A stretch of DNA of 64,000 nt from Amycolatopsis sp. MtRt-6 (GTDB lineage Bacteria; Actinomycetota; Actinomycetes; Mycobacteriales; Pseudonocardiaceae): contig NZ_JADWPD010000034.1 of the NCBI RefSeq assembly GCF_017308975.1, positions 51,723-115,722 of the forward strand. The letters run 5' to 3'. This document shows positions 7,673 through 15,716 of the stretch, piece after piece; the first letter of the stretch is position 1, and every line of letters starts with the position of its first letter. The notes beneath the pieces were generated by a model. It did not search any database. It worked only from the letters and a program-made list of their open reading frames with translations, and was not told the origin of the DNA. The translations under genes were made by a program, and so were the position numbers.

Positions 7673-8439
7673 CCGGCGTCGTCGTCACCGGGGGTGGTGG
7701 CGGCATCGGCGCCGCGCTGGCCCGCCGCTTCGCCGCCGACGGCGCCCGGGTCGTCGTGGCCGACCTGGACGGGGACAAGGCCGCGGAGGTGGCCGCCGAA
7801 GTCGGCGGGACGGCGTTCGCCGGCGACGTCGCGAGCCTGGACGGCGTCACGAAGCTGATCGACAGCGCGCGCTCGGCGCTCGGCGAGATCGACGTCTTCT
7901 GCGCGAACGCGGGCATCGCGCCCTTCGGCGGCGCGGAAAGCGGCGAGGAGGTGTGGGCGCGCACCTGGGACGTCAACGTCATGTCGCACGTCCGCGCGGC
8001 GAACCTGCTGCTGCCGGCGTGGCTCGAGCGCGGCGAAGGGCATTTCATCGCGACGGTGTCCGCGGCCGGCCTGCTGACCAGCCTCGGTTCGGCGCCGTAC
8101 TCGGTGACCAAGCACGGGGCGCTGGCGTTCGCGGAGTGGCTGTCGGCGACCTACCGCCACCGCGGCATCACGGTGCAGGCGATCTGCCCGCAGGGCGTGC
8201 GCACGGCGATGCTGGAGAGCACCGGCACGGCGGGCCAGCTGCTGATGGGCGCGTCGGCGATCGAGCCGGAGCAGGTGGCGGACGCACTGTTCGCGGCGAT
8301 GGCGGACAAGCGGTTCCTGGTGCTGCCGCACCCGGAGGTCGCCGGCTACTACGCGGCGCGCGCCACCGAGACCGACCGCTGGCTCGGCGGGATGAACAAG
8401 CTGCAGCGCAAGGTCGAAGAGGCCGTCGGAGAGCTGTGA
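7669..8439 (+). CDS. SDR family oxidoreductase, second of a coupled pair
   Basis: The 256-residue protein starts at GTG 7669, overlapping the upstream stop by GTGA. It has the cofactor motif TGGGGGIG, NAG in CANAGIAP, a Ser in TVSAAG and Tyr/Lys in YSVTKHG. An acidic residue after the second strand (VVADLDGD) suggests NAD(H) preference. The C-terminal extension (about 200-256) differs from FabG and resembles SDRs annotated in lipid or xenobiotic degradation. The pair may perform successive or opposing redox steps on one substrate. Confidence 0.88.
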   Translation: MTGVVVTGGGGGIGAALARRFAADGARVVVADLDGDKAAEVAAEVGGTAFAGDVASLDGVTKLIDSARSALGEIDVFCANAGIAPFGGAESGEEVWARTWDVNVMSHVRAANLLLPAWLERGEGHFIATVSAAGLLTSLGSAPYSVTKHGALAFAEWLSATYRHRGITVQAICPQGVRTAMLESTGTAGQLLMGASAIEPEQVADALFAAMADKRFLVLPHPEVAGYYAARATETDRWLGGMNKLQRKVEEAVGEL

Positions 8440-8450
8440 GCCGGCGGCGC

Positions 8451-8483
8451 GAGCCGGTGCGCCCCTCGATCGCGCACCGGCTC
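8451..8483 (+). terminator. Terminator hairpin after the SDR pair
   Basis: A perfect 12-bp stem (GAGCCGGTGCGC at 8451-8462, complement at 8472-8483) with a 9-base loop lies 11 bases after the SDR stop codon. It also separates the SDR operon from the convergent ArsR-type gene. Confidence 0.65.
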
Positions 8484-8557
8484 CGGGGCTTCAGCCGCAG
8501 AAGCTCGACCTCTCCCGTGAGATCCCGAAGAAACTGACGGCCGAGGCAGCCGACGGC

Positions 8558-8902
8558 TCAGGCGCCGCGGGTGTGGCGGGCCCGGGGTGATCCGGGGCGG
8601 AGTTCCCGGTGGTGCTGGACGGCGAGCCGGACGATGTCGACGACGTGGGGGTCGTCGATGTAGTGGATCTGGTGCTTGCCGTGGCGGCGGGCGCGGACGA
8701 GGCCGGCGAGCTTGAGCTTGCCGAGGTGGTGGCTGACGGTGGCCACGCTCTGCCCGGTTTCCTCGGCGAGGGTGCCGACGTCGCGTTCGTCGTGGGCGAG
8801 CAGCCACAGCAGGTGCAGCCGGACGGTGGCCGACAGCAGGCCGAAGGTCGCCGCGGCGTCCTGGAGGAGGTCGGGTGGCAGGGGATCGGGTGGAGCGGAC
8901 AC
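8558..8902 (-). CDS. ArsR/SmtB-family metal-responsive repressor
   Basis: The 114-residue winged-helix protein carries the family recognition helix (SVATVSHHLGKLKLAGLV) and the wing KHQIHYID. Near the C-terminus the spacing D-x-H, ten residues, H-x-x-E (DPHVVDIVRLAVQHHRE) matches the alpha-5 metal site of CzrA/NmtR (D, H, H, H), with Glu in the last position. Zn or another divalent transition metal is therefore a likely effector, but this is inference. The start is GTG 8902 with GAGAGGA upstream. It diverges from the P-type ATPase/ABC locus, which it probably represses. Confidence 0.85.
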   Translation of the reverse strand: MSAPPDPLPPDLLQDAAATFGLLSATVRLHLLWLLAHDERDVGTLAEETGQSVATVSHHLGKLKLAGLVRARRHGKHQIHYIDDPHVVDIVRLAVQHHRELRPGSPRARHTRGA

Positions 8903-8947
8903 GGGTTCATCCTCTCGGGTCTCCGCACAGCGTGACGTAAGACCCGT

Positions 8948-8961
8948 CACTTGGACAAGTG
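8948..8961. promoter_or_regulatory. Palindromic operator candidate for the ArsR-type repressor
   Basis: CACTTG-GA-CAAGTG is a perfect 6-2-6 inverted repeat in the divergent region between the repressor (start 8902) and the pump leader. Size and position suit SmtB/ArsR operators. Confidence 0.55.
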
Positions 8962-9043
8962 TTTGACTGTTCTGGTCGTGGTGCGGTTGACTGGGGCCGG
9001 GCCGGTGTTGCGGCCTGTCCGTGTGTGGAAGGAGGTGAGCCGG

Positions 9044-9094
9044 GTGACCGGCGAAGGAAGTAGTCGCCGCGATCGCGCGGCCACCCGGGGGTAG
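9044..9094 (+). CDS. Leader peptide ORF upstream of the P-type ATPase
   Basis: GTG 9044 follows AAGGAGGTGA (9029-9038), an almost perfect complement of the 16S rRNA tail, at a spacing of five bases. It opens a 16-codon frame (MTGEGSSRRDRAATRG) ending with TAG at 9092-9094. The frame lies inside a foldable segment: CCGGGTG (9040-9046) can pair with CACCCGG (9082-9088), enclosing alternative hairpins 9050-9068 and 9066-9081. Translation would melt these stems. The layout recalls the mgtL leader of enterobacterial mgtA, although the sequence is unrelated. Function is inferred. Confidence 0.5.
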   Translation: MTGEGSSRRDRAATRG

Positions 9095-9154
9095 GTCCGG
9101 GAGTCCGCGTGGTCGCTCCGTACAGCTGTGACCTCGACGGACAGGACGTCCCCC

Positions 9155-11722
9155 ATGACGCGTTTCCCCGGCGTGCCCCCCGAACTGGGCGAGGCACCCG
9201 TGATCACGGTCTTCCGGCGGCTCGAGAGCTCGCCGAAGGGCCTCACCGAGGCCGAAGCCGCCGACCGCCTGTCCCGCTACGGCGACAACCACCTCGAGCC
9301 CGCCGTCCCGGCCGGGGTGGTGCGGCGGGCGTGGGCCGCGGTGCGCAGCCCGTTCGTGGCGTTGCTGACCGGCCTCGGCGTGGTCTTCGCCGTGGTCGGT
9401 GACCTGCGCGGCGCGGTCACCGTGTCGGTGATGGTGGTGCTGAACGTGCTGCTGCGGTTCTGGCAGCAGGCACGGTCCGAGCGGGCGGTCGGCGCGCTGC
9501 GGGCCCGGGTCACCACGACGGTCACCGTCCGGCGCCGGGCCGGCGACGCGTTCCCCGGCACCGAGCGCGAGGTGCCGACGGCCGATCTCGTTCCCGGTGA
9601 CGTGGTGCTGCTCGGCCCGGGTGACGTCGTGCCCGCGGACGTCCGGGTGGTCGCGGCCGCCGACCTGGTGGTCGACCAGTCTGCGGTGTCCGGCGAGGCG
9701 TTGCCCGTCGTCAAGCGGCTGCCGTCCCGGCACCCCGCGCCGGATCCCGCGGACGCGCCGGCGGTCGCGTTCGCCGGGACGTCGGTGCTCGGCGGCACCG
9801 CGACCGCCGTCGTGGTCGCCACCGGAAGCGACACCTGCTTCGGTTCCCTGGCCACCCAGGCCGCCGCGCCGCGGGCGGAGTCGAGCTTCGACGCCGGTGT
9901 CCGCCGCGTGGGCTGGACGCTGCTGCGGTTCATGCTGGTGATGGTGCCGATCGTGCTCGTGGTCAACGGCACGGTCACCGGGAACTGGGCGCAGGCCACG
10001 ATGTTCGCGGTCGCCGTCGCGGTCGGCCTGACACCGGAGATGCTGCCGGTGATCGTCACGACGAACCTGGCCAGGGGCGCGGCCGCGCTCTCGCGGCGGA
10101 AGGTGATCGTCAAGCGGCTCAACGCGATCCAGGACCTCGCCGCCATGGACGTGCTGTGTGTGGACAAGACCGGCACCCTCACCGAGGACCGGGTGGCTTT
10201 CGCGCACAGCATCGACCTCGATGGCCGCCCGGACGGCGAGGCCGCCGAGTACGCCTCCCTCGCCGTGCACTTCCAGGCCGACTCCCGCGACCGGCTCGAC
10301 GAGGCGATCGTGGCGCAGTTCGCGGGCCCGGGCGACGACGTCGTGACCGACGCGCTGTTCACCAAGGTCGACGAGCTCGGCTTCGACCACACGCGCCGCC
10401 GCGCCACCGTGGTCGTCCGCCGCGCGGACACGCACATCCTGGTCACCAAAGGAGATCCGGACGAGATCCTGCCCCGCTGCGGCCACGCCCGCCGGGGCGG
10501 CGAGGTCGTCGAGCTGACCGACGCGACGCGGGCCGCGGTCGCGGACCTGGTCCGGGCGCACGCCGGGCACGGCATGCGGCTGCTGGCCGTCGCCGCCCGC
10601 GAGACCCCGGCCCGCCTCGGCCACTACACCGAAGCCGACGAGACCGGGCTGGTCCTGGTCGGGTTCGCCGGCTTCGTCGACCCGGTCCGCGACGGCGCCG
10701 CCGAGGCGGTCCGGGCGCTGGCCGGGCACGGGATCGCGGTGAAGATCCTGACCGGCGACAACCGGCACGTCGCCGCGCGCGTGGCCGAGCAGGCCGGGGT
10801 CCCGGTCGGCGAGGTCGTGCTCGGCCGCGACGTCGACCGGGCCACGGACGCCGGCCTGCGCGCGCTGGCCGAGCGCACGACGGTGTTCGCCAAGCTCACC
10901 CCCGCGCACAAGGCCCGGATCGTGGCGGCGCTGCGGGGGAACGACCGCGCGGCCGGGTTCATCGGCGACGGCGTCAACGACGTCACCGCGCTGCGGACCG
11001 CCGACGTCGGGATCGCCCCGGACACCGCCACCGACGCGGCCAAGGACGCCGCGGACCTGGTGCTGCTGGAGCGCGACCTCGGGGTGCTGGCGCGCGGGGT
11101 CGTCGAGGGACGGCGGACCCTGGGCAACACGCTCAAGTACGTCAACATCACGGCCGCGTCGAACTTCGGGAACGTGCTGACCGTGCTCGCGGCGAGCGCG
11201 TTCCTGCCCTTCCTGCCGATGTTGCCGATCCAGCTGATGGTCGCGAACCTGCTCTACGACCTCGCGCAGCTCGCGCTGGCCTGGGATCGCGTCGACGAGG
11301 AGTACCTGAGCGCGCCGCGGCGCTGGGACGCGCGCGGGCTGACCCGGTTCATGCTCGTGTTCGGGCCCCTGTCGTCGGTGTTCGACCTCTCGACGTTCGC
11401 CGTCCTGTGGTGGGTGTTCGACGCCGGTCCCGCGGTGTTCCGGACCGGCTGGTTCGTCGAAAGCCTGCTCACCCAGCTGCTGGTGGTGCTCATCCTGCGC
11501 AGCCGGGCCGGGTTCGCCCGCGGTGCGCGCCCCACGCGCGCGGTCGTGGCCGCGGCGGCGGGTGCCGGGCTGATCGGCCTGCTGCTGCCGTTGTCCCCGC
11601 TGGCCGGGCCCCTGCTGATGCATCCGTTGCCCGGTGGCTACCTGCTGTGGGTGGGCGTCGTCCTGGTCGGCTACGCACTGTCCGCACGACTGGCGAACCG
11701 GGTCTTCACCCACCACCGCTGA
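9155..11722 (+). CDS. P-type ATPase, P3B Mg2+-transport family (MgtA/MgtB-like)
   Basis: The 855-residue protein contains the phosphorylation motif DKTGTLT near residue 336, TGDN near 533 and the hinge GDGVNDVTALR near 604. The membrane signature GLTPEMLPVIVTTNLARG is characteristic of MgtA/MgtB. This family normally imports Mg2+ and sometimes other divalent ions. I chose ATG 9155 (AGGA eight bases upstream); an in-frame GTG at 9128 lacks a ribosome site. It heads an operon with an ABC permease and ATPase, 29 bases before the next start. The divergent repressor looks like a transition-metal sensor, so the ion may not be Mg2+. Confidence 0.9.
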   Translation: MTRFPGVPPELGEAPVITVFRRLESSPKGLTEAEAADRLSRYGDNHLEPAVPAGVVRRAWAAVRSPFVALLTGLGVVFAVVGDLRGAVTVSVMVVLNVLLRFWQQARSERAVGALRARVTTTVTVRRRAGDAFPGTEREVPTADLVPGDVVLLGPGDVVPADVRVVAAADLVVDQSAVSGEALPVVKRLPSRHPAPDPADAPAVAFAGTSVLGGTATAVVVATGSDTCFGSLATQAAAPRAESSFDAGVRRVGWTLLRFMLVMVPIVLVVNGTVTGNWAQATMFAVAVAVGLTPEMLPVIVTTNLARGAAALSRRKVIVKRLNAIQDLAAMDVLCVDKTGTLTEDRVAFAHSIDLDGRPDGEAAEYASLAVHFQADSRDRLDEAIVAQFAGPGDDVVTDALFTKVDELGFDHTRRRATVVVRRADTHILVTKGDPDEILPRCGHARRGGEVVELTDATRAAVADLVRAHAGHGMRLLAVAARETPARLGHYTEADETGLVLVGFAGFVDPVRDGAAEAVRALAGHGIAVKILTGDNRHVAARVAEQAGVPVGEVVLGRDVDRATDAGLRALAERTTVFAKLTPAHKARIVAALRGNDRAAGFIGDGVNDVTALRTADVGIAPDTATDAAKDAADLVLLERDLGVLARGVVEGRRTLGNTLKYVNITAASNFGNVLTVLAASAFLPFLPMLPIQLMVANLLYDLAQLALAWDRVDEEYLSAPRRWDARGLTRFMLVFGPLSSVFDLSTFAVLWWVFDAGPAVFRTGWFVESLLTQLLVVLILRSRAGFARGARPTRAVVAAAAGAGLIGLLLPLSPLAGPLLMHPLPGGYLLWVGVVLVGYALSARLANRVFTHHR

Positions 11723-11751
11723 CCGTTCCTGACCACGAAGACAGGTGAACC

Positions 11752-13491
11752 ATGTCCTTGTTGCGCCCTTTTCCCACGCGCGGCGCGCTCACCCGGCCGC
11801 GGCGCACGATCGCCGACGTGGTCGTGTTCCTCGGCGCCGCCGTGGCGCTGTGGCTGGTCGTGCGGCTCGCCCACGGCGCCGCGGTGCCGTGGACGCCGGC
11901 CACCGCACCGTCCACAGTGTCCACCGAGCCGGCCGAACTGCCTTACTACGCCGGGCGTTCGCTGCTGCGGATGTTCGCCGCGCTGGGGTTGTCGGTGGTG
12001 TTCACGTTCGGGTACGCCACCGCCGCGGCCCGGCTGCGGCGCGCGGAGAAGGTGCTGCTGCCGGTGCTGGACATCCTGCAGTCGGTGCCGATCCTGGGGT
12101 TCCTGTCGGTGACGATCACCGGGTTCATCGCCCTGTTCCCCGGATCGGGACTGGGCCTGGAGTGCGCGTCGATCTTCGCGATCTTCACCTCGCAGGCGTG
12201 GAACATGACCTTCGCCTTCTACCACTCGCTGACCTCGCAGCCGCGCGAGCTGGACGAGGTCGCCCGCGACCTGCGGCTGTCGCGCTGGCAGCGGTTCTGG
12301 CGGGTGGACGTGCCGAGCGGGATGATTCCCCTGGTCTGGAACGGGATGATGAGCTTCGGCGGCGGCTGGTTCTTCCTCACCGCCTCCGAAGCCCTCAGTG
12401 TCAACAACCAGTCCTACGCCCTGCCCGGGATCGGCGCCTACGTCGCCGCCGCGTCCGACGAGGGGGACCTCGGCAAGGTCCTGCTGGCCATCGCGGTGAT
12501 GATCGTCATGGTGGCCGGGGTGAACGTGCTCTTCTGGCGGCCGCTGACCGCGTGGGCGGAGCGGTTTCGCATCGAGCAGTCCGAAGCCGCGCAGGCACCG
12601 CGCAGCCTGACCCTCGGTCTGCTGCGCCGGTCCCGGATCCCGGCCCTGCTCGGCCGGGTGTCCGGGCCGCTGGTGGCTCCGCTCGACCGCGTCATGGCGG
12701 TGTTCGGGCTCGCCGAGCACCCGCTGCGGGTTTCGCCGGCACGCCGTCGCGCCGGGGACGTCGTGTTCGCCGTGGCGGTGCTCGCGCTGATCGGCTACGG
12801 CCTGGTCCGGATGGTCACGTTCATCGGCGAGACCACCGGGTTCGCCGAAGTCGGGCACGCGCTGCTGCTGGGGCTCGTCACCTTCGGGCGGGTGCTCCTG
12901 CTGGTCGCGGTGGCCACCGTGGTCTGGGTGCCGGTCGGGGTGTGGATCGGTCTCGACCCCCGCGTGTCGCGGCTGGCGCAGCCGGTGGTGCAGGTGCTCG
13001 CGAGCTTCCCGGCGAACTTCCTGTTCCCGCTCGTCACCGCCGTCCTGGTGGCGACCGGGATTTCCCTGAACTGGGGCGGCATCCTGCTGATGGCACTGGG
13101 TGCGCAGTGGTACATCCTGTTCAACGTGATCGCCGGTGCGTCGGCGATCCCGAACGACCTGCGGGAAGCCGCCGCGAACCTGCGGCTGCCGCGGAAGCTG
13201 TGGTGGCGCCGGCTGGTGCTGCCCGCGGTCTTTCCCAGCTACGTCACCGGTGGCATCACCGCGGCGGGCGGGGCGTGGAACGCCTCGATCGTCGCGGAAA
13301 TCGTCTCCTACCACGGGCTCACCCTGACCGCCACCGGCCTCGGCGCCTACATCAAGGACGCCACCAGCACCGGGAACGCCGGCCGGATCCTCATCGGCGT
13401 CGCGGTGATGAGCCTGTACGTCGTCGGCCTCAACCGGCTGTTCTGGCGCCGCCTCTACGCACTCGCCGAACGTCGCTTCTCCCTCTCCTGA
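11752..13491 (+). CDS. ABC transporter permease, two fused NitT/TauT-type domains
   Basis: The 579-residue membrane protein consists of two BPD_transp_1 permease domains in tandem (about 60-280 and 350-570). Each carries an EAA-type coupling loop (ELDEVARDLRLSRWQRFWRV and DLREAAANLRLPRKLWWRR). One polypeptide could therefore form the whole membrane pore. Similarity is to nitrate/sulfonate/taurine-type permeases. No substrate-binding protein gene is adjacent, which is unusual for an importer. The start is ATG 11752 behind AGGTGA. It is probably co-transcribed with the P-type ATPase and the ATPase at 13505. Confidence 0.88.
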   Translation: MSLLRPFPTRGALTRPRRTIADVVVFLGAAVALWLVVRLAHGAAVPWTPATAPSTVSTEPAELPYYAGRSLLRMFAALGLSVVFTFGYATAAARLRRAEKVLLPVLDILQSVPILGFLSVTITGFIALFPGSGLGLECASIFAIFTSQAWNMTFAFYHSLTSQPRELDEVARDLRLSRWQRFWRVDVPSGMIPLVWNGMMSFGGGWFFLTASEALSVNNQSYALPGIGAYVAAASDEGDLGKVLLAIAVMIVMVAGVNVLFWRPLTAWAERFRIEQSEAAQAPRSLTLGLLRRSRIPALLGRVSGPLVAPLDRVMAVFGLAEHPLRVSPARRRAGDVVFAVAVLALIGYGLVRMVTFIGETTGFAEVGHALLLGLVTFGRVLLLVAVATVVWVPVGVWIGLDPRVSRLAQPVVQVLASFPANFLFPLVTAVLVATGISLNWGGILLMALGAQWYILFNVIAGASAIPNDLREAAANLRLPRKLWWRRLVLPAVFPSYVTGGITAAGGAWNASIVAEIVSYHGLTLTATGLGAYIKDATSTGNAGRILIGVAVMSLYVVGLNRLFWRRLYALAERRFSLS

Positions 13492-13504
13492 AACGAGGTT
13501 TCCC

Positions 13505-14803
13505 ATGTCCCGTCCCGAAGTCCTGGTGTCCGTCGAGCACGTCGGCAAGAGCTTCACCGGCGCCGGAGGCGACGAACTGCGCGTCCTCGACGACATCACC
13601 CTCGACCTGCGCGCCGGCGAGATCGTCGCGCTGCTCGGCCGCTCCGGCTCCGGCAAGTCCACGCTGCTGCGCACCATCGCCGGGCTGATCGGCCCCACCA
13701 CGGGCTCGGTCCGCTATCGCGGCGCCGAGCTCAACGGCGCCAATCCCGGCACCGCGATGGTGTTCCAGACGTTCGCGCTGATGCCGTGGCTGACCGTGCA
13801 GGACAACGTCGAACTCGGCCTCGCCGCCCAAGGCCTCCCGCCCGCACAGCGCCGGGAACGGGCGTTGAAGGCGATCGACATGATCGGCCTCGACGGCTTC
13901 GAATCGGCCTACCCCAAGGAACTCTCCGGCGGCATGCGCCAGCGCGTCGGCTTCGCCCGCGCCCTGGTCCTCGAACCCGACCTGCTGCTGATGGACGAGC
14001 CGTTTTCCGCGCTCGACGTCCTCACCGCCGAAAACCTCCGCACCGAGCTGATGACGCTCTGGCAGCAGGACGGCTTCCCCACCAAGGCGATCTGCATCGT
14101 CACGCACAACATCGAGGAGGCCGTGCTGCTCGCCGACCGCGTCCTGGTCCTGGGCGCGAACCCCGGCCACGTCCGCGCCGATGTCACCGTCGACCTCGCC
14201 CGCCCGCGTGACCGCAAGGCACCGGCGTTCGCCGCGCTCGTCGACCGGCTCTACGACCTGCTCACCGGCCGCGAACCGGGTGCCGCCGAGCCCACGGAGG
14301 CCACGCCGGCGGCACGGCCGCTGCCGGCGGCGTCGGTCGGCGGGCTCGCCGGGCTCGTCGAGATCGTCCACGCCCGCGGCGGCCGCGCCGACCTGCCCGA
14401 CATCGCCGCCGAGATCGGCTTCGAGGTCGACGACCTGCTGCCGCTGGTCGACGCCGCCGCCATGCTGGACTTCCTCTTCGTCGCCGGCGGCGACCTGCAC
14501 CTCACCCCGGTCGGCGACCTGTTCACCACGGCGGACATCCAGGCGAGCAAGAAGATCTTCGCCGAACAGGCCCGCGACCGCGCACCACTGGTGCGCACGA
14601 TCCACAAAGCCCTCGCGGCCAGTACCGGCGGCAACCTCCGCGCCGGCTTCTTCCTCGACCTGCTCCGCCGCGGCTTCTCCACCGAGGACGCGCAACAGCA
14701 ACTCGACACCGCCATCGACTGGGGCCGCTACGCCGAACTCTTCGACTACGACACCGGCACCGGCCGGATCACCCTCGACGCCCACTCCGACCGGGCGACC
14801 TGA
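13505..14803 (+). CDS. ABC transporter ATPase with C-terminal AAA-associated domain
   Basis: The N-terminal 250 residues form an SsuB/TauB-like ATPase: Walker A GRSGSGKST, signature LSGGMRQR, Walker B LLLMDEP and the switch His in VTHNIEE. After a Pro/Ala linker a second region (about 275-405) matches the AAA-associated C-terminal domain seen on some nitrate-type ABC ATPases. It looks like a winged-helix sensory domain (ADLPDIAAEIGFEVDDLLPL, then HLTPVGDLFTTADIQ). That domain may sense the cargo or cytoplasmic metal status, which is inference. It starts 13 bases after the permease stop. Its last 35 bases overlap the convergent secreted-protein gene. Confidence 0.88.
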   Translation: MSRPEVLVSVEHVGKSFTGAGGDELRVLDDITLDLRAGEIVALLGRSGSGKSTLLRTIAGLIGPTTGSVRYRGAELNGANPGTAMVFQTFALMPWLTVQDNVELGLAAQGLPPAQRRERALKAIDMIGLDGFESAYPKELSGGMRQRVGFARALVLEPDLLLMDEPFSALDVLTAENLRTELMTLWQQDGFPTKAICIVTHNIEEAVLLADRVLVLGANPGHVRADVTVDLARPRDRKAPAFAALVDRLYDLLTGREPGAAEPTEATPAARPLPAASVGGLAGLVEIVHARGGRADLPDIAAEIGFEVDDLLPLVDAAAMLDFLFVAGGDLHLTPVGDLFTTADIQASKKIFAEQARDRAPLVRTIHKALAASTGGNLRAGFFLDLLRRGFSTEDAQQQLDTAIDWGRYAELFDYDTGTGRITLDAHSDRAT

Positions 14804-15548
14804 CCGTGCTCACGGTCAGGTCGTCGAGCCGGACGTCGTAGGAGGACGGGACCGGGTTGGGCTGGTACAGCTGCCAGCCCAGTTTGAGCTGGTCGAAGGC
14901 CGGGAAGAGGAAGTCGCCCGGGGCGCCGCCGTGGTTCTTCGTCGAGACGGTGAGGGCGGTCTGTTCGACGCCGTCGAGGTACACCGTGACCCGGTTGTCG
15001 GTCGCGTCGAGGTGGAACTCCACGCAGCGCCACTTCGCGGCGACGGCCGGGGCGGAGGTCTGCCACGCTGTCCAGTCGCCGGTGGGGCCGAGGTCCGAGC
15101 CCACGCCGTAGAAGTTCGCGGCGGCGCTGGGCACGTACTGCCCGCCGAGCGGGCGGACGAGGGTGGGGGAGCCGGAACCGGAGGCTTCGGCGATGGTCCA
15201 GTGGGCCCAGTCCGGGGCGGTGGGGAAGGCCGCGACCCGGACACGCAGGCGTACCCAGAAGCTGTTGCCGGGTGGGTTCAGCGCCGGGATCACGAGGAAG
15301 GCGCGGCCGTTGCCGGTGGTGCGGATGCGCAGTTCCCGGCCGTGTCCGGTCCTGCTCGGTTCGACCGTCAGGCTGCCGCCGGAGACGTCGGTGGTCCAGC
15401 CGGGGCCCGCCGTGACCTGGCCGAACGGCAGGCGGTCGAAGTTCTCCCGGAACAGGGTGCCGGGGTGCGCGGACGCCGTGGCGGGTGTCACGGCGAGGGC
15501 GATCGCGGCGATGAGCGCGGTCACGGCCGATCTTCTCAAGCGAATCAC
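14769..15548 (-). CDS. Secreted Cip1-like protein (putative polysaccharide-active)
   Basis: The 259-residue protein starts at GTG 15548 behind GAGAGG and has a signal peptide ending near ATASA (about residue 27). The mature part is one beta-sandwich-like domain. Blocks such as RCVEFHLDATDNRVTVYLDG and LKLGWQLYQ, then RLDDLTVS, resemble the core of fungal Cip1, a secreted protein co-expressed with cellulases, and its bacterial homologues. A role in plant or cell-wall polysaccharide binding or lysis is likely but unproven. The gene is divergent from the acylase at 15717. Confidence 0.7.
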   Translation of the reverse strand: MIRLRRSAVTALIAAIALAVTPATASAHPGTLFRENFDRLPFGQVTAGPGWTTDVSGGSLTVEPSRTGHGRELRIRTTGNGRAFLVIPALNPPGNSFWVRLRVRVAAFPTAPDWAHWTIAEASGSGSPTLVRPLGGQYVPSAAANFYGVGSDLGPTGDWTAWQTSAPAVAAKWRCVEFHLDATDNRVTVYLDGVEQTALTVSTKNHGGAPGDFLFPAFDQLKLGWQLYQPNPVPSSYDVRLDDLTVSTVRSPGRSGRRG

Positions 15549-15716
15549 GCCTCTCGTGGTGGCGCCGGGACGTGCCGAAGATCTTGCCGAACCGTCGCCG
15601 GCGACGCAACGGCCGGCCGGGCCGGCTGAAGGCCACGAACCCCTAAGGGGCTCGTGGGACCGCGGTGGCGGTGGGTAAACACGAATGGCCACCCGTTCCC
15701 GAACGAGGAGACCACC

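Noticed and set aside
8962..9154. M-box (Mg2+) riboswitch before the P-type ATPase
   Set aside because: The segment is structured, but I could not match the conserved M-box core; a leader-ORF model fits better.
15632..15655. CCCCTAAGGGG palindrome as a member of the macrolactam cluster regulon
   Set aside because: It resembles the TTAGGGG half-site but has no TANNNT box at 24 bases on either strand and lies between unrelated secreted-enzyme genes.
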